A DNA stretch of 64,000 bases from contig NZ_QAJK01000075.1 of the NCBI RefSeq assembly GCF_003852515.1, forward strand, positions 1-64,000, in the 5' to 3' direction. The notes under the pieces are model-generated. The model saw nothing but the letters and a program-made list of their open reading frames with translations, had not been told where the DNA came from and made no database searches. Positions 51,330 through 64,000 of the stretch are shown here, in pieces (position 1 is the first letter of the stretch; each line of letters starts with the position of its first letter). Origin of the DNA: Variovorax sp. KBW07. GTDB taxonomy: Bacteria > Pseudomonadota > Gammaproteobacteria > Burkholderiales > Burkholderiaceae_C. A program made the translations under genes and the position numbers.

Positions 51330-53066
51330 CTACAGTCCCTGGATTTCTTGCACGCTGTCTTCCAGCACATCCAACGATGGGTAGCGAGCGATTTCGGCGG
51401 CCATACGCACCAGCGGCATTTGCCCATAGTCACGCGCCACCATCCCAGCCCCGGCATGACCGGTGATCGCATCGTGTACGTCCTCCGGTATGCCCACCTC
51501 TCGGCATAGCGTTTTGAATGTGTGGCGGAAACCATGCGAAGGGCTAACTGAAGTATCTAGGCCCACAACGTCGCGCAAATATGCTGCCCAGCGCTTACCG
51601 AAGTTTGCGCCGTAAAAACCGGCTGGACTTGGCTTGAGCTTGGGGAACAACTGCCCACCTGCCGGGACACTTTGCGCATATTCAAGGAATCCTCGCTCAA
51701 CCAAATCAGGATGAAGCGGAATCATCCGCCGACTCCCTTCCGTCTTCACTCCTCGATCTGCGTCATCGTCATCCGGCATCGCCAGGATGCTCAAACAGGG
51801 AATCCCTTCCCTGGTCAGCACGTCTCTCACGGCGAGTTGCGCCAGCTCTTCGCGCCGTGCCCCCGTGTAGAACATCAGCAGCGGCATCCAATACCACGCT
51901 CGACCAAAATCCGCACGGGGCGCAGACCAATCAACCTGAGTAAAAATCGGGCTCGTAAAAATACTGCGCAGTTCGTCCTTGGTGTAATCTTTGCGCCGCC
52001 GTGATGCAGCGCCGCGACTGCCAGCGGCCTTGGCTGCGGCTCTGCCAATGCCGCCTGCGATGACCGGATTTTCCGCAAGCACCCCCAACCTCACACCGTG
52101 ACTGAGCACAGCGGACAAGGCTCGCAGCTTGTTTCGGATGGTCGGCGCAGAGACCCTGGGCAGCCCTTCGGCTTCCGCTTTCGCGATCAATTGTTTTGCC
52201 GATAGCTTGCGGATGCCGTCGCCCTTCGCGGGCAATTGCGCCAAGTAGGCTCGGTACTCACGAACAGTCTCGCGGCTGATCTTCTCGATAGGGAGATCGC
52301 CACAGAGTTCGATGAACTGCTTGAGCGTTGCTTCGTAGCCGTCCAGCGTCTTGCGAACGCCCCGCGTGTCACCATCGTTGAGCTTCTTGTCGGCGCCGTA
52401 GGTCTTGAAAAGATCAAGCAGTTTCGTTTGCCGCTTCGATGCCTTCCGCTTGGCTTCCACCGTCAGCGGCTCATGTGGCAGAACATCAGGTTGGACCGTC
52501 CAGTTGCCTTCGTAACGCTGCGATGCAAGCTCCGAAAGCCTGAGCCAATGCTCACGAAACGCGAGAACGAGGCGCGCATGCAGGCGAGCATCTGCTGGCA
52601 TCGGCATGCCGCTCTCTTTCAACGTCTGGGCGACATTGCGCTTCACGTCACGCGCGAAGTCCTCCTCCTCCAAGAGCCCCTCATTCAACGCCGTCCTGGC
52701 ACTGACAAGGCGCGTGTACTCTTGGTATTGGTTGCCTTGCTCGTTGACCCAGGTCTCGGCTTCGAAGAGCCATGACGGAAAGTCACCTGTGTTTTCGAGC
52801 TTCTGCTGCTCCGAGCGAAACCATCGCGCGGCCAGTTGCTGGATGTCTCGTTCGCCCAGCGCATCGAGACCGTCTGATTGCGCCCGAGCGAGCGCGAAAG
52901 CATCGTCCGATCTCGCCCACTCCTCGGCAAATCTCGTCTTCGCTTCGTACGGATCGCGGGTCTTGAGCGATCTCTTGTACTCGTGACCGAGCGCAGATCG
53001 CAACTCGGGCGGCACCTTGCGGCGCAACTGATAGATCCCAGTCGGGGACTTGAACGGCTGGGCCAT
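51330..53066 (-). CDS. Tyrosine-type site-specific integrase
   Basis: A 578-aa phage-type integrase. N-terminus MAQPFKSPTGIYQLRRKVPPELRSALG (DUF6538-like), a SAM-like core-binding domain in the middle, and the catalytic domain with Arg in YTGARREEL, HGFRHTFK (H-x-x-R), GHAGAG and nucleophile Tyr in ARDYGQM. It lies 152 bp from the tRNA-Phe 3' end in the usual orientation, so it is the integrase of this island. ATG 53066 matches the start of the truncated second copy. Confidence 0.93.
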   Translation of the reverse strand: MAQPFKSPTGIYQLRRKVPPELRSALGHEYKRSLKTRDPYEAKTRFAEEWARSDDAFALARAQSDGLDALGERDIQQLAARWFRSEQQKLENTGDFPSWLFEAETWVNEQGNQYQEYTRLVSARTALNEGLLEEEDFARDVKRNVAQTLKESGMPMPADARLHARLVLAFREHWLRLSELASQRYEGNWTVQPDVLPHEPLTVEAKRKASKRQTKLLDLFKTYGADKKLNDGDTRGVRKTLDGYEATLKQFIELCGDLPIEKISRETVREYRAYLAQLPAKGDGIRKLSAKQLIAKAEAEGLPRVSAPTIRNKLRALSAVLSHGVRLGVLAENPVIAGGIGRAAAKAAGSRGAASRRRKDYTKDELRSIFTSPIFTQVDWSAPRADFGRAWYWMPLLMFYTGARREELAQLAVRDVLTREGIPCLSILAMPDDDDADRGVKTEGSRRMIPLHPDLVERGFLEYAQSVPAGGQLFPKLKPSPAGFYGANFGKRWAAYLRDVVGLDTSVSPSHGFRHTFKTLCREVGIPEDVHDAITGHAGAGMVARDYGQMPLVRMAAEIARYPSLDVLEDSVQEIQGL

Positions 53067-53123
53067 GAACGAGCGTCGGCGAACAGTTGATGCGCCGCCG
53101 ATTCTATGAAGCGTAGATGCCAC

Positions 53124-53144
53124 GGTGTACCTGCTTGGTGTACC
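53124..53144 (+). promoter_or_regulatory. Paired GGTGTACC direct repeats at the right island end
   Basis: GGTGTACC at 53124-53131 and 53137-53144, 13 bp apart, between the integrase gene and the attachment repeat. Matches the pair at 42989-43009 in spacing and orientation. Confidence 0.6.
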
Positions 53145-53175
53145 AAATCAAGCGGGTAGCAAGGCGCCACATACT

Positions 53176-53210
53176 GAAAAGCCCCTGATTCCGTTAAGAA
53201 TCAAGGGCTT
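53176..53210 (-). terminator. Terminator after tRNA-Phe
   Basis: AAGCCCCTGATTC (53179-53191) and GAATCAAGGGCTT (53198-53210) pair with one wobble; on the minus strand TTTT follows. It is 8 nt from the CCA end of the tRNA. Confidence 0.75.
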
Positions 53211-53217
53211 AGAAGAG

Positions 53218-53252
53218 TGGTGGCCTGGGGCGGAATCGAACCACCGACACGC
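53218..53252 (-). repeat. Right attachment repeat (inside tRNA-Phe)
   Basis: The 35-bp match to 42897-42931; here it forms the real 3' half of the tRNA gene, including the CCA end. Confidence 0.88.
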
Positions 53253-53293
53253 GGATTTTCAATCCGCTGCTCTACCAACTGAGCTACCGGGCC
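53218..53293 (-). tRNA. tRNA-Phe (anticodon GAA)
   Basis: 76 nt including encoded CCA. All arms fold: D arm GCTC..GAGC, anticodon stem GCGGA/TCCGC with loop TTGAAAA (anticodon GAA), T stem GGTGG/CCGCC with TTCGATT. The acceptor stem GGCCCGG/CCAGGCC has one C5-A68 mismatch, explained if the 3' strand came from the inserted element. It is in the same orientation as the ntrY/ntrX-type operon just upstream. Confidence 0.95.
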
Positions 53294-53319
53294 TCGGTTG
53301 CATTGTGTGCAGCCCTAAA

Positions 53320-54021
53320 TTATACAGCGCTTCTGCGCCCTCTTGAAAGATCCACACCAAGTTGTTTGAGCTTGCGATAAAGATGGGTGCGCTCGAGGCC
53401 GGTTTTTTCGGCCACGCGGGTCATCGAACCGTTCTCCATCGCGAGGTGGAATTCGAAGTAGGCCTTCTCGAAACCGTCGCGTGCATCGCGCAGCGGGCGG
53501 TCGAGGTCGAAGCTCTGTGTCGACTGCGGGCCGGCATCGGGCACAGGCACCGAAGCCAGCGACGCCATCAGCAGGCTGTCGCCCGTGGTCGTGATGGCGG
53601 TGGGCGTGGTGCCACCGCCTGGCGCGGGCACCACGCCCGCGGCAGCGCGGCGTGCGCTCTCGCGGGCCAGGCCCTGCTCCACCGCCTTGAGCAACTTCTG
53701 CAGCGTGATGGGTTTCTCGAGGAACGCGAAGGCGCCGATGCGCGTGGCATCGACGGCGGTGTCGATGGTGGCGTGCCCGCTCATCATGATGACGGGCATG
53801 CTCAGCAGGCCGGCAGTGGACCATTCCTTGAGCAGCGTGACGCCATCGGTGTCGGGCATCCAGATGTCGAGCAGCACGAGGTCGGGCCGCGCGCGTTGCC
53901 GGGCCGCGCGGGCTTCGGCGGCGTTTTCCGCGAGCTCCACGTTGTGGCCTTCGTCATTGAGAATTTCGAAGAGCAGGTCCCGGATGCCCAGCTCGTCATC
54001 GACCACGAGAATGTTTGCCAT
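53320..54021 (-). CDS. NtrX-like response regulator without AAA+ domain
   Basis: A 233-aa protein: receiver domain at 1-120 (ILVVDDELGIRDLL, phospho-acceptor Asp in LVLLDIWMP, Thr/Lys in MSGHATI and FLEKPI), a Pro/Thr linker, and a C-terminal Fis-type helix-turn-helix (MENGSMTRVAEKTGLERTHLYRKLKQLGVDL). The receiver is NtrX-like but the sigma-54 AAA+ domain is absent. Paired with the NtrY-like kinase upstream on the same strand; ATG 54021. Stops 26 bp before tRNA-Phe. Confidence 0.9.
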   Translation of the reverse strand: MANILVVDDELGIRDLLFEILNDEGHNVELAENAAEARAARQRARPDLVLLDIWMPDTDGVTLLKEWSTAGLLSMPVIMMSGHATIDTAVDATRIGAFAFLEKPITLQKLLKAVEQGLARESARRAAAGVVPAPGGGTTPTAITTTGDSLLMASLASVPVPDAGPQSTQSFDLDRPLRDARDGFEKAYFEFHLAMENGSMTRVAEKTGLERTHLYRKLKQLGVDLSRGRRSAV

Positions 54022-54117
54022 GAGTGCTGCTTGTTGTATGCGCTGGTGTCTGCAAAGGTAGATAGGGTCCGCTGGCCCGTCCATCGCCTGAACGAATGAC
54101 GGATCGTTCGTTCGCGC

Positions 54118-56448
54118 TCAGGCGGCGGAAGACTTCGAATCTTCGGTGTGAGCGGCCGCTGCGCGCGACTCGCTTGCCAGCGCGAATGATAGCGAGACTT
54201 GCGCACCTGCCACAGCCCCGTCGACAACGCGGTTGGAAAGCTCGATGCGCGCGCCGTGCTCGTCGGCAATCTTCTTGACGACGGCAAGGCCCAAACCGGT
54301 ACCTTTTGTTTTCGTCGTGACGTAGGGCTCGAAGGCGCGCTTGAGAATGTTCTCGGCAAACCCGGGGCCGCTGTCCTGCACGGTCAGGCGAACGCGCTGG
54401 CCCGAATCGCCGAGCCGCGTGCGAACGACGACTTCGCCCGCCTTGCCGGTGCCGCTTGCGGCGGCCTCGGCTGCGTCCTGCGCGTTTTGCAACAGGTTGT
54501 GAATGACCTGCCGTATCTGCTGCTCGTCACCGCGGATCGGCGGGCAGCGCTCGTCGAGTTCGGAGCGCAACGCAATGGGCAGGCTGTCGGCGTGATACAA
54601 CTGGAGCACGTCGACCAGCAAGGCATTGAGGTCGACCGGCTTGAGGTCGGCCGCGGGCAGTCGCGCGTAGTCGCGGAATTCGTTCACCAGCCGCTTCATG
54701 GCATCGACCTGGTCGACGATGGTCTTCACCGACTTCACGAGGATGGCCTGCTCGGGCGGCGCGACCTTGCCCGAGAGCTTCATCTCGAGCCGCTCGGCCG
54801 ATAGCTGGATGGGCGTGAGCGGGTTCTTGATTTCGTGCGCCAGCCGGCGCGCCACTTCGCCCCAGGCTTGCGCGCGCTGGGCCGACACGATTTCGGAGAT
54901 GTCGTCGAACACCAGCAGCCGCGCGGCGCCTGGCAATTCGGCCCCGCGCGCGACGATGTTGATGGCGCTGTCCTGTTGCGGCAGGTCGTTGCCGCTGGCA
55001 TGCAGCTCGAAGGCGTGCTGCCAATGGTCGAGGCCGTGCTGCATGCGCTCGACCTGGAACTCGTCGAACTGCTGCTGCACCTTGGCGCCGAAGTCGGCCA
55101 GGCCCGGCACGTCGACCAGCGCCTGCCCTTCGTAGGCGGCCAGCGGGGCGCGCAGCACGCGGGTGGCACCCGGGTTGGTGGAGAGCACGGTGCCCCTGGC
55201 GTCGAGCACGATCACACCCGAGGTGAGGTTGTCCAGAATGGTCTGCAGATTGGCGCGGGCGGCGTCCAGCTGGTCCATTGTTTTTTCGACCGCGCCACGG
55301 GCATCGGCCAGCTGCTGGGTCATCACGGCAAAGGAGCGCGTGAGCCCGCCCAGCTCGTCCTTGCCCTGCAGCACCGCGGTGGGCCGCAGGTCGCCGGCGG
55401 CCACCTGGCGCACGCCATCGGCCAGCACGAGCAACGGCCGCGCCAGCTGGTTGCCAAACAGCACGGCCAGCAGCACCGCGCCGAACACGGCGAGAAACAG
55501 GCTCAGCGTGAGCGTGCCGATGTACATGCGGCGCAACCCCTCGCGTGCGAGCGCCCGCTCCTGGTATTCGCGGTTGGCTTCCTGCACGGCCAGTGCGTTG
55601 GCCACCACGGCGGGCGGCAGCGGCCGCGTGACCTGCAGGTAGCGTGGCGCGGTGTCGAAGTCGAAGCCCGGCCGCTGCACCATGGCCAGCGCGCGCACGC
55701 TCGCGGCGGGCGGCGCGGCGCCGGGCATGGCGGTTTCGTCCAGGCCCTCGACGTGCGCGACGGCCCGGTCCGGCCGGACCTGGCGGAACTGCTGGGTGGT
55801 CGGCCGCTCGGGGTTGAGCTGAAAGCGCGATGCGCCGGCGCTGGCGATGAGCTGGCCGGTGCCGGTCCACAGCACCACGTCGCTTGCTTCGAGCTGGTCG
55901 CGAATGCGTTCCAGCGCAAGACCGGCGCTCGCATCGGGCACCTGCGACAACTGGCTGCTGGCGGCGCGAGTCTTGGTGGACAAATCGTCTGACAGCGAGT
56001 CGAGCGTGGCGCGCCCGAGATTCAAGCCTGCATCGAGCGCACCTTCGACCTTGACGTCGAACCAGCTCTCGATGGAGCGTGCAACGAACTGGTACGACAC
56101 GACGTACACCAGCGCCCCGGGCACTACGCCCACCAGCGCGAAGATGGCCGCCAGCTTGATCAGCAGGCGGCTGCCGAACTTGCCCTGCCGCAAGCGCCGC
56201 AGCAGCCGGAAAGCGACCCAGCCGATCACCAGCACCAGCAGCACCGCCACCACGACGTTGACGCCGAACAGGCGCACGTAATAACGCTCGTACAGCGCGC
56301 GATTGTTGGTCGCCTGGGCCAGCAGGAACATCAGCACGAGGCCGATGGCCGTGACCATGGCCGCGCCAACGCCCACGGCCCAGCGCATCGCGCGCGAGCG
56401 GCGTGCGGCGGGCGTGGCCGCGGCGCCGCTGCGCGGCTTGGTGCTCAC
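54118..56448 (-). CDS. NtrY-like sensor histidine kinase
   Basis: A 776-aa membrane kinase. Three or so N-terminal hydrophobic segments (VGAAMVTAIGLVLMFLLAQ, VVVAVLLVLVIGWVAF, LAAIFALVGVVPGALVYVV), a periplasmic sensor part, another segment (LTLSLFLAVFGAVLLAVLF), HAMP, a PAS-like domain (LQTILDNLTSGVIVLDARG), H-box AHEIKNPLTPIQLSAERL with the phospho-acceptor His, and ATPase motifs (HNLLQNAQDA, DSGPGFAENI, GTGLGLAVVKKI). Start GTG 56448 overlaps the DUF4390 stop (GTGA). Confidence 0.93.
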   Translation of the reverse strand: MSTKPRSGAAATPAARRSRAMRWAVGVGAAMVTAIGLVLMFLLAQATNNRALYERYYVRLFGVNVVVAVLLVLVIGWVAFRLLRRLRQGKFGSRLLIKLAAIFALVGVVPGALVYVVSYQFVARSIESWFDVKVEGALDAGLNLGRATLDSLSDDLSTKTRAASSQLSQVPDASAGLALERIRDQLEASDVVLWTGTGQLIASAGASRFQLNPERPTTQQFRQVRPDRAVAHVEGLDETAMPGAAPPAASVRALAMVQRPGFDFDTAPRYLQVTRPLPPAVVANALAVQEANREYQERALAREGLRRMYIGTLTLSLFLAVFGAVLLAVLFGNQLARPLLVLADGVRQVAAGDLRPTAVLQGKDELGGLTRSFAVMTQQLADARGAVEKTMDQLDAARANLQTILDNLTSGVIVLDARGTVLSTNPGATRVLRAPLAAYEGQALVDVPGLADFGAKVQQQFDEFQVERMQHGLDHWQHAFELHASGNDLPQQDSAINIVARGAELPGAARLLVFDDISEIVSAQRAQAWGEVARRLAHEIKNPLTPIQLSAERLEMKLSGKVAPPEQAILVKSVKTIVDQVDAMKRLVNEFRDYARLPAADLKPVDLNALLVDVLQLYHADSLPIALRSELDERCPPIRGDEQQIRQVIHNLLQNAQDAAEAAASGTGKAGEVVVRTRLGDSGQRVRLTVQDSGPGFAENILKRAFEPYVTTKTKGTGLGLAVVKKIADEHGARIELSNRVVDGAVAGAQVSLSFALASESRAAAAHTEDSKSSAA

Positions 56449-57083
56449 CGCTGCTTCTCCAGCGCCAGGCGCGCGGTGCGCTCGGCCGAGATGTTCCAGT
56501 CGGCCTGGCCGACCACGCCGATCTGGAAGGGGCGTGGCAGCTGCGAGGTGTCGAGCCGGAAGCGGAAGGTCACCTGGTGCAGTGGGTCGTCGCCGATCTC
56601 GTTCACGTCGCCCAGCCGCATGCGGCCCACGCGCTTGATGGCATCGAGTGCATCGGCAAGGGTGTCGAAATTCTGGTTGAGCGAGATGCCGAGGCCGGCG
56701 GCGCCGGTGATCGGCACGGGCGACACGTTGAGCCGCCAGCGGCGCGTGAGCGGCTGGTAGGCCAGCCGCATGTGGCGCGCGACCTGCCCCACCTTGCGGT
56801 CGGCCCAGTACCAGCGCTCCTGGTAGACCTCGGCCTCGGCCACGAAATAGATGGCAATGCCCTTGTCAAGCACCTCCTCGACCAGCGAGGGCAGCTCGAA
56901 CTGCACGGCCGCACCGAGGTAGACGCCGTCGTCGGCCTGCTCCAGCCGCATCTGGGTGATCGAGGCACCGGGCCGGTTCTGGGCGGCCGCCGGCGCCGGC
57001 AGCCACGCCGCCCACATCGCACAGGCCCAGAGCAGCACGGCCAGCAGGACCGGCCAGCGCCGCTCAGTGCGAGCGTTTTTCAA
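56445..57083 (-). CDS. DUF4390 exported protein
   Basis: A 212-aa protein with a signal peptide (RRWPVLLAVLLWACAMWAAWLPAPAAAQ). The mature part, with IAIYFVAEAEVYQERWYWADRKVGQVARHMRLAYQPLTRRWRLN and FQIGVVGQADWNIS, is the DUF4390 pattern. Function unknown; conserved between rsmB and ntrY in Burkholderiales. Start is uncertain: TTG 57083 gives the best signal peptide and lies inside the end of rsmB; GTG 57113 and ATG 57143 are in frame. Confidence 0.8.
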   Translation of the reverse strand: MKNARTERRWPVLLAVLLWACAMWAAWLPAPAAAQNRPGASITQMRLEQADDGVYLGAAVQFELPSLVEEVLDKGIAIYFVAEAEVYQERWYWADRKVGQVARHMRLAYQPLTRRWRLNVSPVPITGAAGLGISLNQNFDTLADALDAIKRVGRMRLGDVNEIGDDPLHQVTFRFRLDTSQLPRPFQIGVVGQADWNISAERTARLALEKQR

Positions 57084-58440
57084 GCAGGGCGTAGAAAAAG
57101 CCGTCGTGATCACCAGAGGGATTGTCCGGGACGCCACGGGCATTCGCCCCGCTTTGAGGCAGCAAATGGCCGGGGGATGGCAGCAAACGTGCGTTGGTGT
57201 TGTGTACAAGAAACGCATCAATTTGTTGCGACCCCTCTTCGCGGAAGACGGAGCAGGTGCAGTAAAGGAGCCGGCCGCCGGGTCGAACCAGCGGCCAGAG
57301 CGCGGCCAAAAGGGCGGCCTGCTGGCCCGCAAGCTGGGCGGTGTCGCTTTCGCGGCGCAGCCAGCGGACATCGGGATGGCGGCGCACGATGCCCGAGGCG
57401 GTGCATGGCGCGTCGAGCAGGATGGCGTCGAAAGGCGTGCCGTCCCACCAGTCGGCGGGGCGTGCGGCATCGGCGACCACGACCTTGGCTTTCAGGCCGA
57501 GGCGGGCCAGGGTTTCGTCGATCCGGCGGCTGCGGACGCCATCGACCTCGAGGGCGATCACGTCGACTGCCTCCGGGCCGGCCATCTCGAGCAGGTGCGC
57601 GGTCTTGCCGCCGGGCGCGGCGCAGGCATCGAGCACACGCAACGGGGCGGCGCCCGGCTTCGCGGGAAGCAGGCCGTCGAGCAGCAGTGGCGCGGCCATC
57701 TGGGCGGCGGCGTCCTGTACGGAGCAGGAACCGTCGGCAAAGCCGGGCAGTTGCTGCACCGGCCGTGCGCGGGCCAACTGCAAGCCGCTGGGGCCGACGC
57801 GGGTGGCGTCAAGGCCCACGGCCTCCAGCTCGGCCAGATAAGAGGCTGCGGTGGTTCTCTGGGCGTTGACGCGCAGCGTCATCGGCGCCTGCGCGTTGTC
57901 GGCGCCCAGCACGCGCTGCCATTCACGCGGATGGTCGCGCTTGAGGCGCTCGATCCACCAGCGCGGATGGTTCCATTGCGCGACCGGCTCGCTGTCGGTC
58001 ACGGCGACCAGCTCGTCGCGTTCGCGCAGGAAGCGGCGCAGGCAGGCGTTGATGAAGCTGGCCTGCGCCCGCGTGGCGGGGTTGCGCTTGGCGGCCTCGA
58101 CCGCCTGGTCGACCAGCGTGAAGGGCTCGTAGGGCGCACGTTCGGGGTCCCAGGCCAGCGCCAGCGCCGTGCAAAGCAAGGCATCGGGCAATGGTGGCGG
58201 CGTGCGCTTGGCGAGGTGGCGTCGCAATGCTTCGGCACGGCCGAGCCAGCGCAGCACCTGGAAGCCGAGCGCCTGGACGCCGGGCCGCAACGCGGGCTCG
58301 ACGGCCTCGAATGCCACCGAGCCCGAAGTGCCGGCGCGAATCGACGCCAGCGCCACCGCGGTCAATTGCAGTTGGCGCCACAGCGGCGGTTGCAGCAGCG
58401 GCGAAGCGTTGCTGGAAGGGTCGGTAGGTAGATCAGCCAA
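57064..58440 (-). CDS. rsmB: 16S rRNA (cytosine(967)-C(5))-methyltransferase RsmB
   Basis: A 458-aa protein with an N-terminal NusB-like helical domain (LQLTAVALASIRAGTSG...) and a C-terminal Rossmann methylase: VLDACAAPGGKTAHLLE (SAM site), FDAILLDAPCTASGIVRRHPD (PC catalytic Cys) and LYCTCSVFREE (second Cys). It methylates C967 of 16S rRNA. Start is a TTG at 58440. First gene of the rsmB-DUF4390-ntrY-ntrX operon. Confidence 0.93.
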   Translation of the reverse strand: MADLPTDPSSNASPLLQPPLWRQLQLTAVALASIRAGTSGSVAFEAVEPALRPGVQALGFQVLRWLGRAEALRRHLAKRTPPPLPDALLCTALALAWDPERAPYEPFTLVDQAVEAAKRNPATRAQASFINACLRRFLRERDELVAVTDSEPVAQWNHPRWWIERLKRDHPREWQRVLGADNAQAPMTLRVNAQRTTAASYLAELEAVGLDATRVGPSGLQLARARPVQQLPGFADGSCSVQDAAAQMAAPLLLDGLLPAKPGAAPLRVLDACAAPGGKTAHLLEMAGPEAVDVIALEVDGVRSRRIDETLARLGLKAKVVVADAARPADWWDGTPFDAILLDAPCTASGIVRRHPDVRWLRRESDTAQLAGQQAALLAALWPLVRPGGRLLYCTCSVFREEGSQQIDAFLVHNTNARLLPSPGHLLPQSGANARGVPDNPSGDHDGFFYALLEKRSH

Positions 58441-58515
58441 GTTGGGGCGATGGTAACGGGCGAGCCAAAGGCAGGACGCCGCGCAAGGTAAAGAAAAGAG
58501 GCCGCGCCAGACGTG

Positions 58516-59124
58516 TCAGAGCAGGGGCGCGGCCGGACGCAGACGCACGGCCCATGCCACCAGCAGCGCCGGGAACTGGGTGATGGCGGTGTTGTAGTGC
58601 CCCACCGCCAGGTTGAACTGGCTGCGGGCAATTTCCGCGGCGGCCGAAGGCTCGGGCCATGCAATCGGCTCGACGGCGCTGGGCGCCACGGCCACGGTGC
58701 CCGGCTGCAACTGCGCCGGACGCGAGAGCGTGCCGTCGGCGTCGAAGACCGTCACCGCATCGGGATGCTGGCGCTGCCACGCACCGATCCACACCTGCAG
58801 CGCGGTCGCCAGCGCGGCCATGCCGCCGGCATCGAGCGGATGCAGCCGGGTCGCGCCAAGCAAGGTGGCCATCTGCGTGGTGGCCGCCTGCAGCGGCGCG
58901 ATCGACGACAACAGCTGTTCGTTCGCCGGCGCCTCGGCCGACGGAGCGGCGGTGATGCTGGCCTGAACGAAATCCAGCTGTTTGCCCAGCGCCGCATCGA
59001 GGGTGGCGTAGGCCTGCAGCACGGTTGCGCGCAAACGCACCAGCCGGTTGTAAGCGCCGACAAACCAGAACAGCACCACTGCGATGACGATCCAGCTGGC
59101 CAGCGATTCGGGCAACACGCTCAT
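58516..59124 (-). CDS. LemA family-like membrane-anchored protein
   Basis: A 202-aa protein with one N-terminal membrane segment (WIVIAVVLFWFVGAYN) followed by RLVRLRATVLQAYATLDAALGKQLDFVQ, the start of the LemA fold, and the late AEIARSQFNLAVGHYNTAITQFP helix. Members have a helical bundle outside the membrane; function unknown. ATG 59124. Lies 75 bp before rsmB on the same strand. Confidence 0.82.
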   Translation of the reverse strand: MSVLPESLASWIVIAVVLFWFVGAYNRLVRLRATVLQAYATLDAALGKQLDFVQASITAAPSAEAPANEQLLSSIAPLQAATTQMATLLGATRLHPLDAGGMAALATALQVWIGAWQRQHPDAVTVFDADGTLSRPAQLQPGTVAVAPSAVEPIAWPEPSAAAEIARSQFNLAVGHYNTAITQFPALLVAWAVRLRPAAPLL

Positions 59125-59150
59125 CGACGAAGTCCCATTGAAAACACAAA

Positions 59151-59187
59151 GAAAAACGCCCCCCAACCGTGAGCGGTCGGGGGGCGT
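59151..59187 (-). terminator. Intrinsic terminator of the rpoBC transcript
   Basis: ACGCCCCCCAACC (59156-59168) and GGTCGGGGGGCGT (59175-59187) pair over 13 bp with one wobble and a 6-nt loop; on the minus strand TTTTTC follows. It is 34 bp past the rpoC stop. Confidence 0.85.
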
Positions 59188-59220
59188 GGGATACCGGTCA
59201 TGGCCGGTGATGCTAACCAG

Positions 59221-63456
<4,236 letters not shown>

Positions 63457-63471
63457 GTGATTCTTTCCTGC

Positions 63472-64000
<529 letters not shown>

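Larger units (their letters stand above)
42897..53252. mobile_element. Integrative genomic island in tRNA-Phe(GAA)
   Basis: About 10.3 kb between 35-bp direct repeats of the tRNA-Phe 3' end, with a tyrosine integrase next to the intact tRNA. Cargo has lower GC and different codon use from the flanks. It has a one-chain restriction-modification enzyme, a protease-like module, a nuclease-like protein, a resolvase, an XRE regulator and orphans, but no conjugation or replication genes. Passenger content fits a small defence or satellite island. Confidence 0.88.

Noticed and set aside
51242-51535. Minus-strand 97-codon frame at the end of the integrase
   Set aside because: Alternative-frame shadow of the integrase C-terminus.

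Overview
The window is high-GC DNA with codon use and gene neighbourhoods of the order Burkholderiales. The synteny (rsmB-DUF4390-ntrY-ntrX, yraN/rsmI with a SIS protein and a BON lipoprotein, yggS divergent from pilT-pilU, rpoB-rpoC), tandem DUF4148 proteins and many metabolic and regulatory genes point to family Comamonadaceae, most likely a Variovorax. The assignment is by inspection only; no database search was run.

Layout. 0.3-3.5 kb: a self-sufficient CYP102-type P450/reductase fusion. 3.5-5.0 kb: two tandem DUF1444-like paralogues. 5.0-9.6 kb: a storage-lipid neighbourhood (alpha/beta hydrolase, TetR regulator, phasin, a second helical granule-type protein, wax ester synthase) in which three successive genes carry Lys/Ala/Pro-rich histone-like tails. 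9.8-16.2 kb: S9 peptidase, arginase, DUF2242 lipoprotein, P-loop kinase, AlkB-like oxygenase and glutamate dehydrogenase. 16.4-18.0 kb: two small exported proteins and an Lrp-type regulator. 18.1-26.9 kb: a GntR/FCD regulator followed by a long co-directional catabolic and uptake operon (FAH hydrolase, NMT1-type ABC importer, two VOC enzymes, a DapA-like lyase, a formamidase-like hydrolase, a RutE-like reductase, a TauE-type exporter). The motif ATTG-N4-CAAT occurs before both the regulator and the operon. 26.9-41.4 kb: mostly core genes (yggS, pilT, pilU, rsmI, yraN, H-NS-like) with MFS/MerR, LysR, AraC and KptA loci; several divergent promoters carry strong palindromes.

41.4-53.3 kb is the accessory part. 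A genomic island of about 10.3 kb (42,897-53,252) sits in tRNA-Phe(GAA), bounded by a 35-bp direct repeat of the tRNA 3' half, with a tyrosine integrase next to the intact tRNA gene and paired GGTGTACC-type repeats just inside both ends. Cargo: a single-chain restriction-modification enzyme (nuclease + N6-adenine methylase + target recognition), a two-gene module of unknown function (76-aa protein + 507-aa protein with a papain/C39-like Cys-His signature), a PD-(D/E)xK-like protein, a serine resolvase, an XRE regulator and two orphan genes. To its left lies a decayed older element with a truncated copy of the same integrase and a cluster of DnaA-box-like sites. The protease-like module is the best candidate for an undescribed system.

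53.3-64 kb returns to core genome: NtrX-like and NtrY-like two-component pair, DUF4390, rsmB, a LemA-like protein, rpoC and the 3' part of rpoB, which runs off the right edge.
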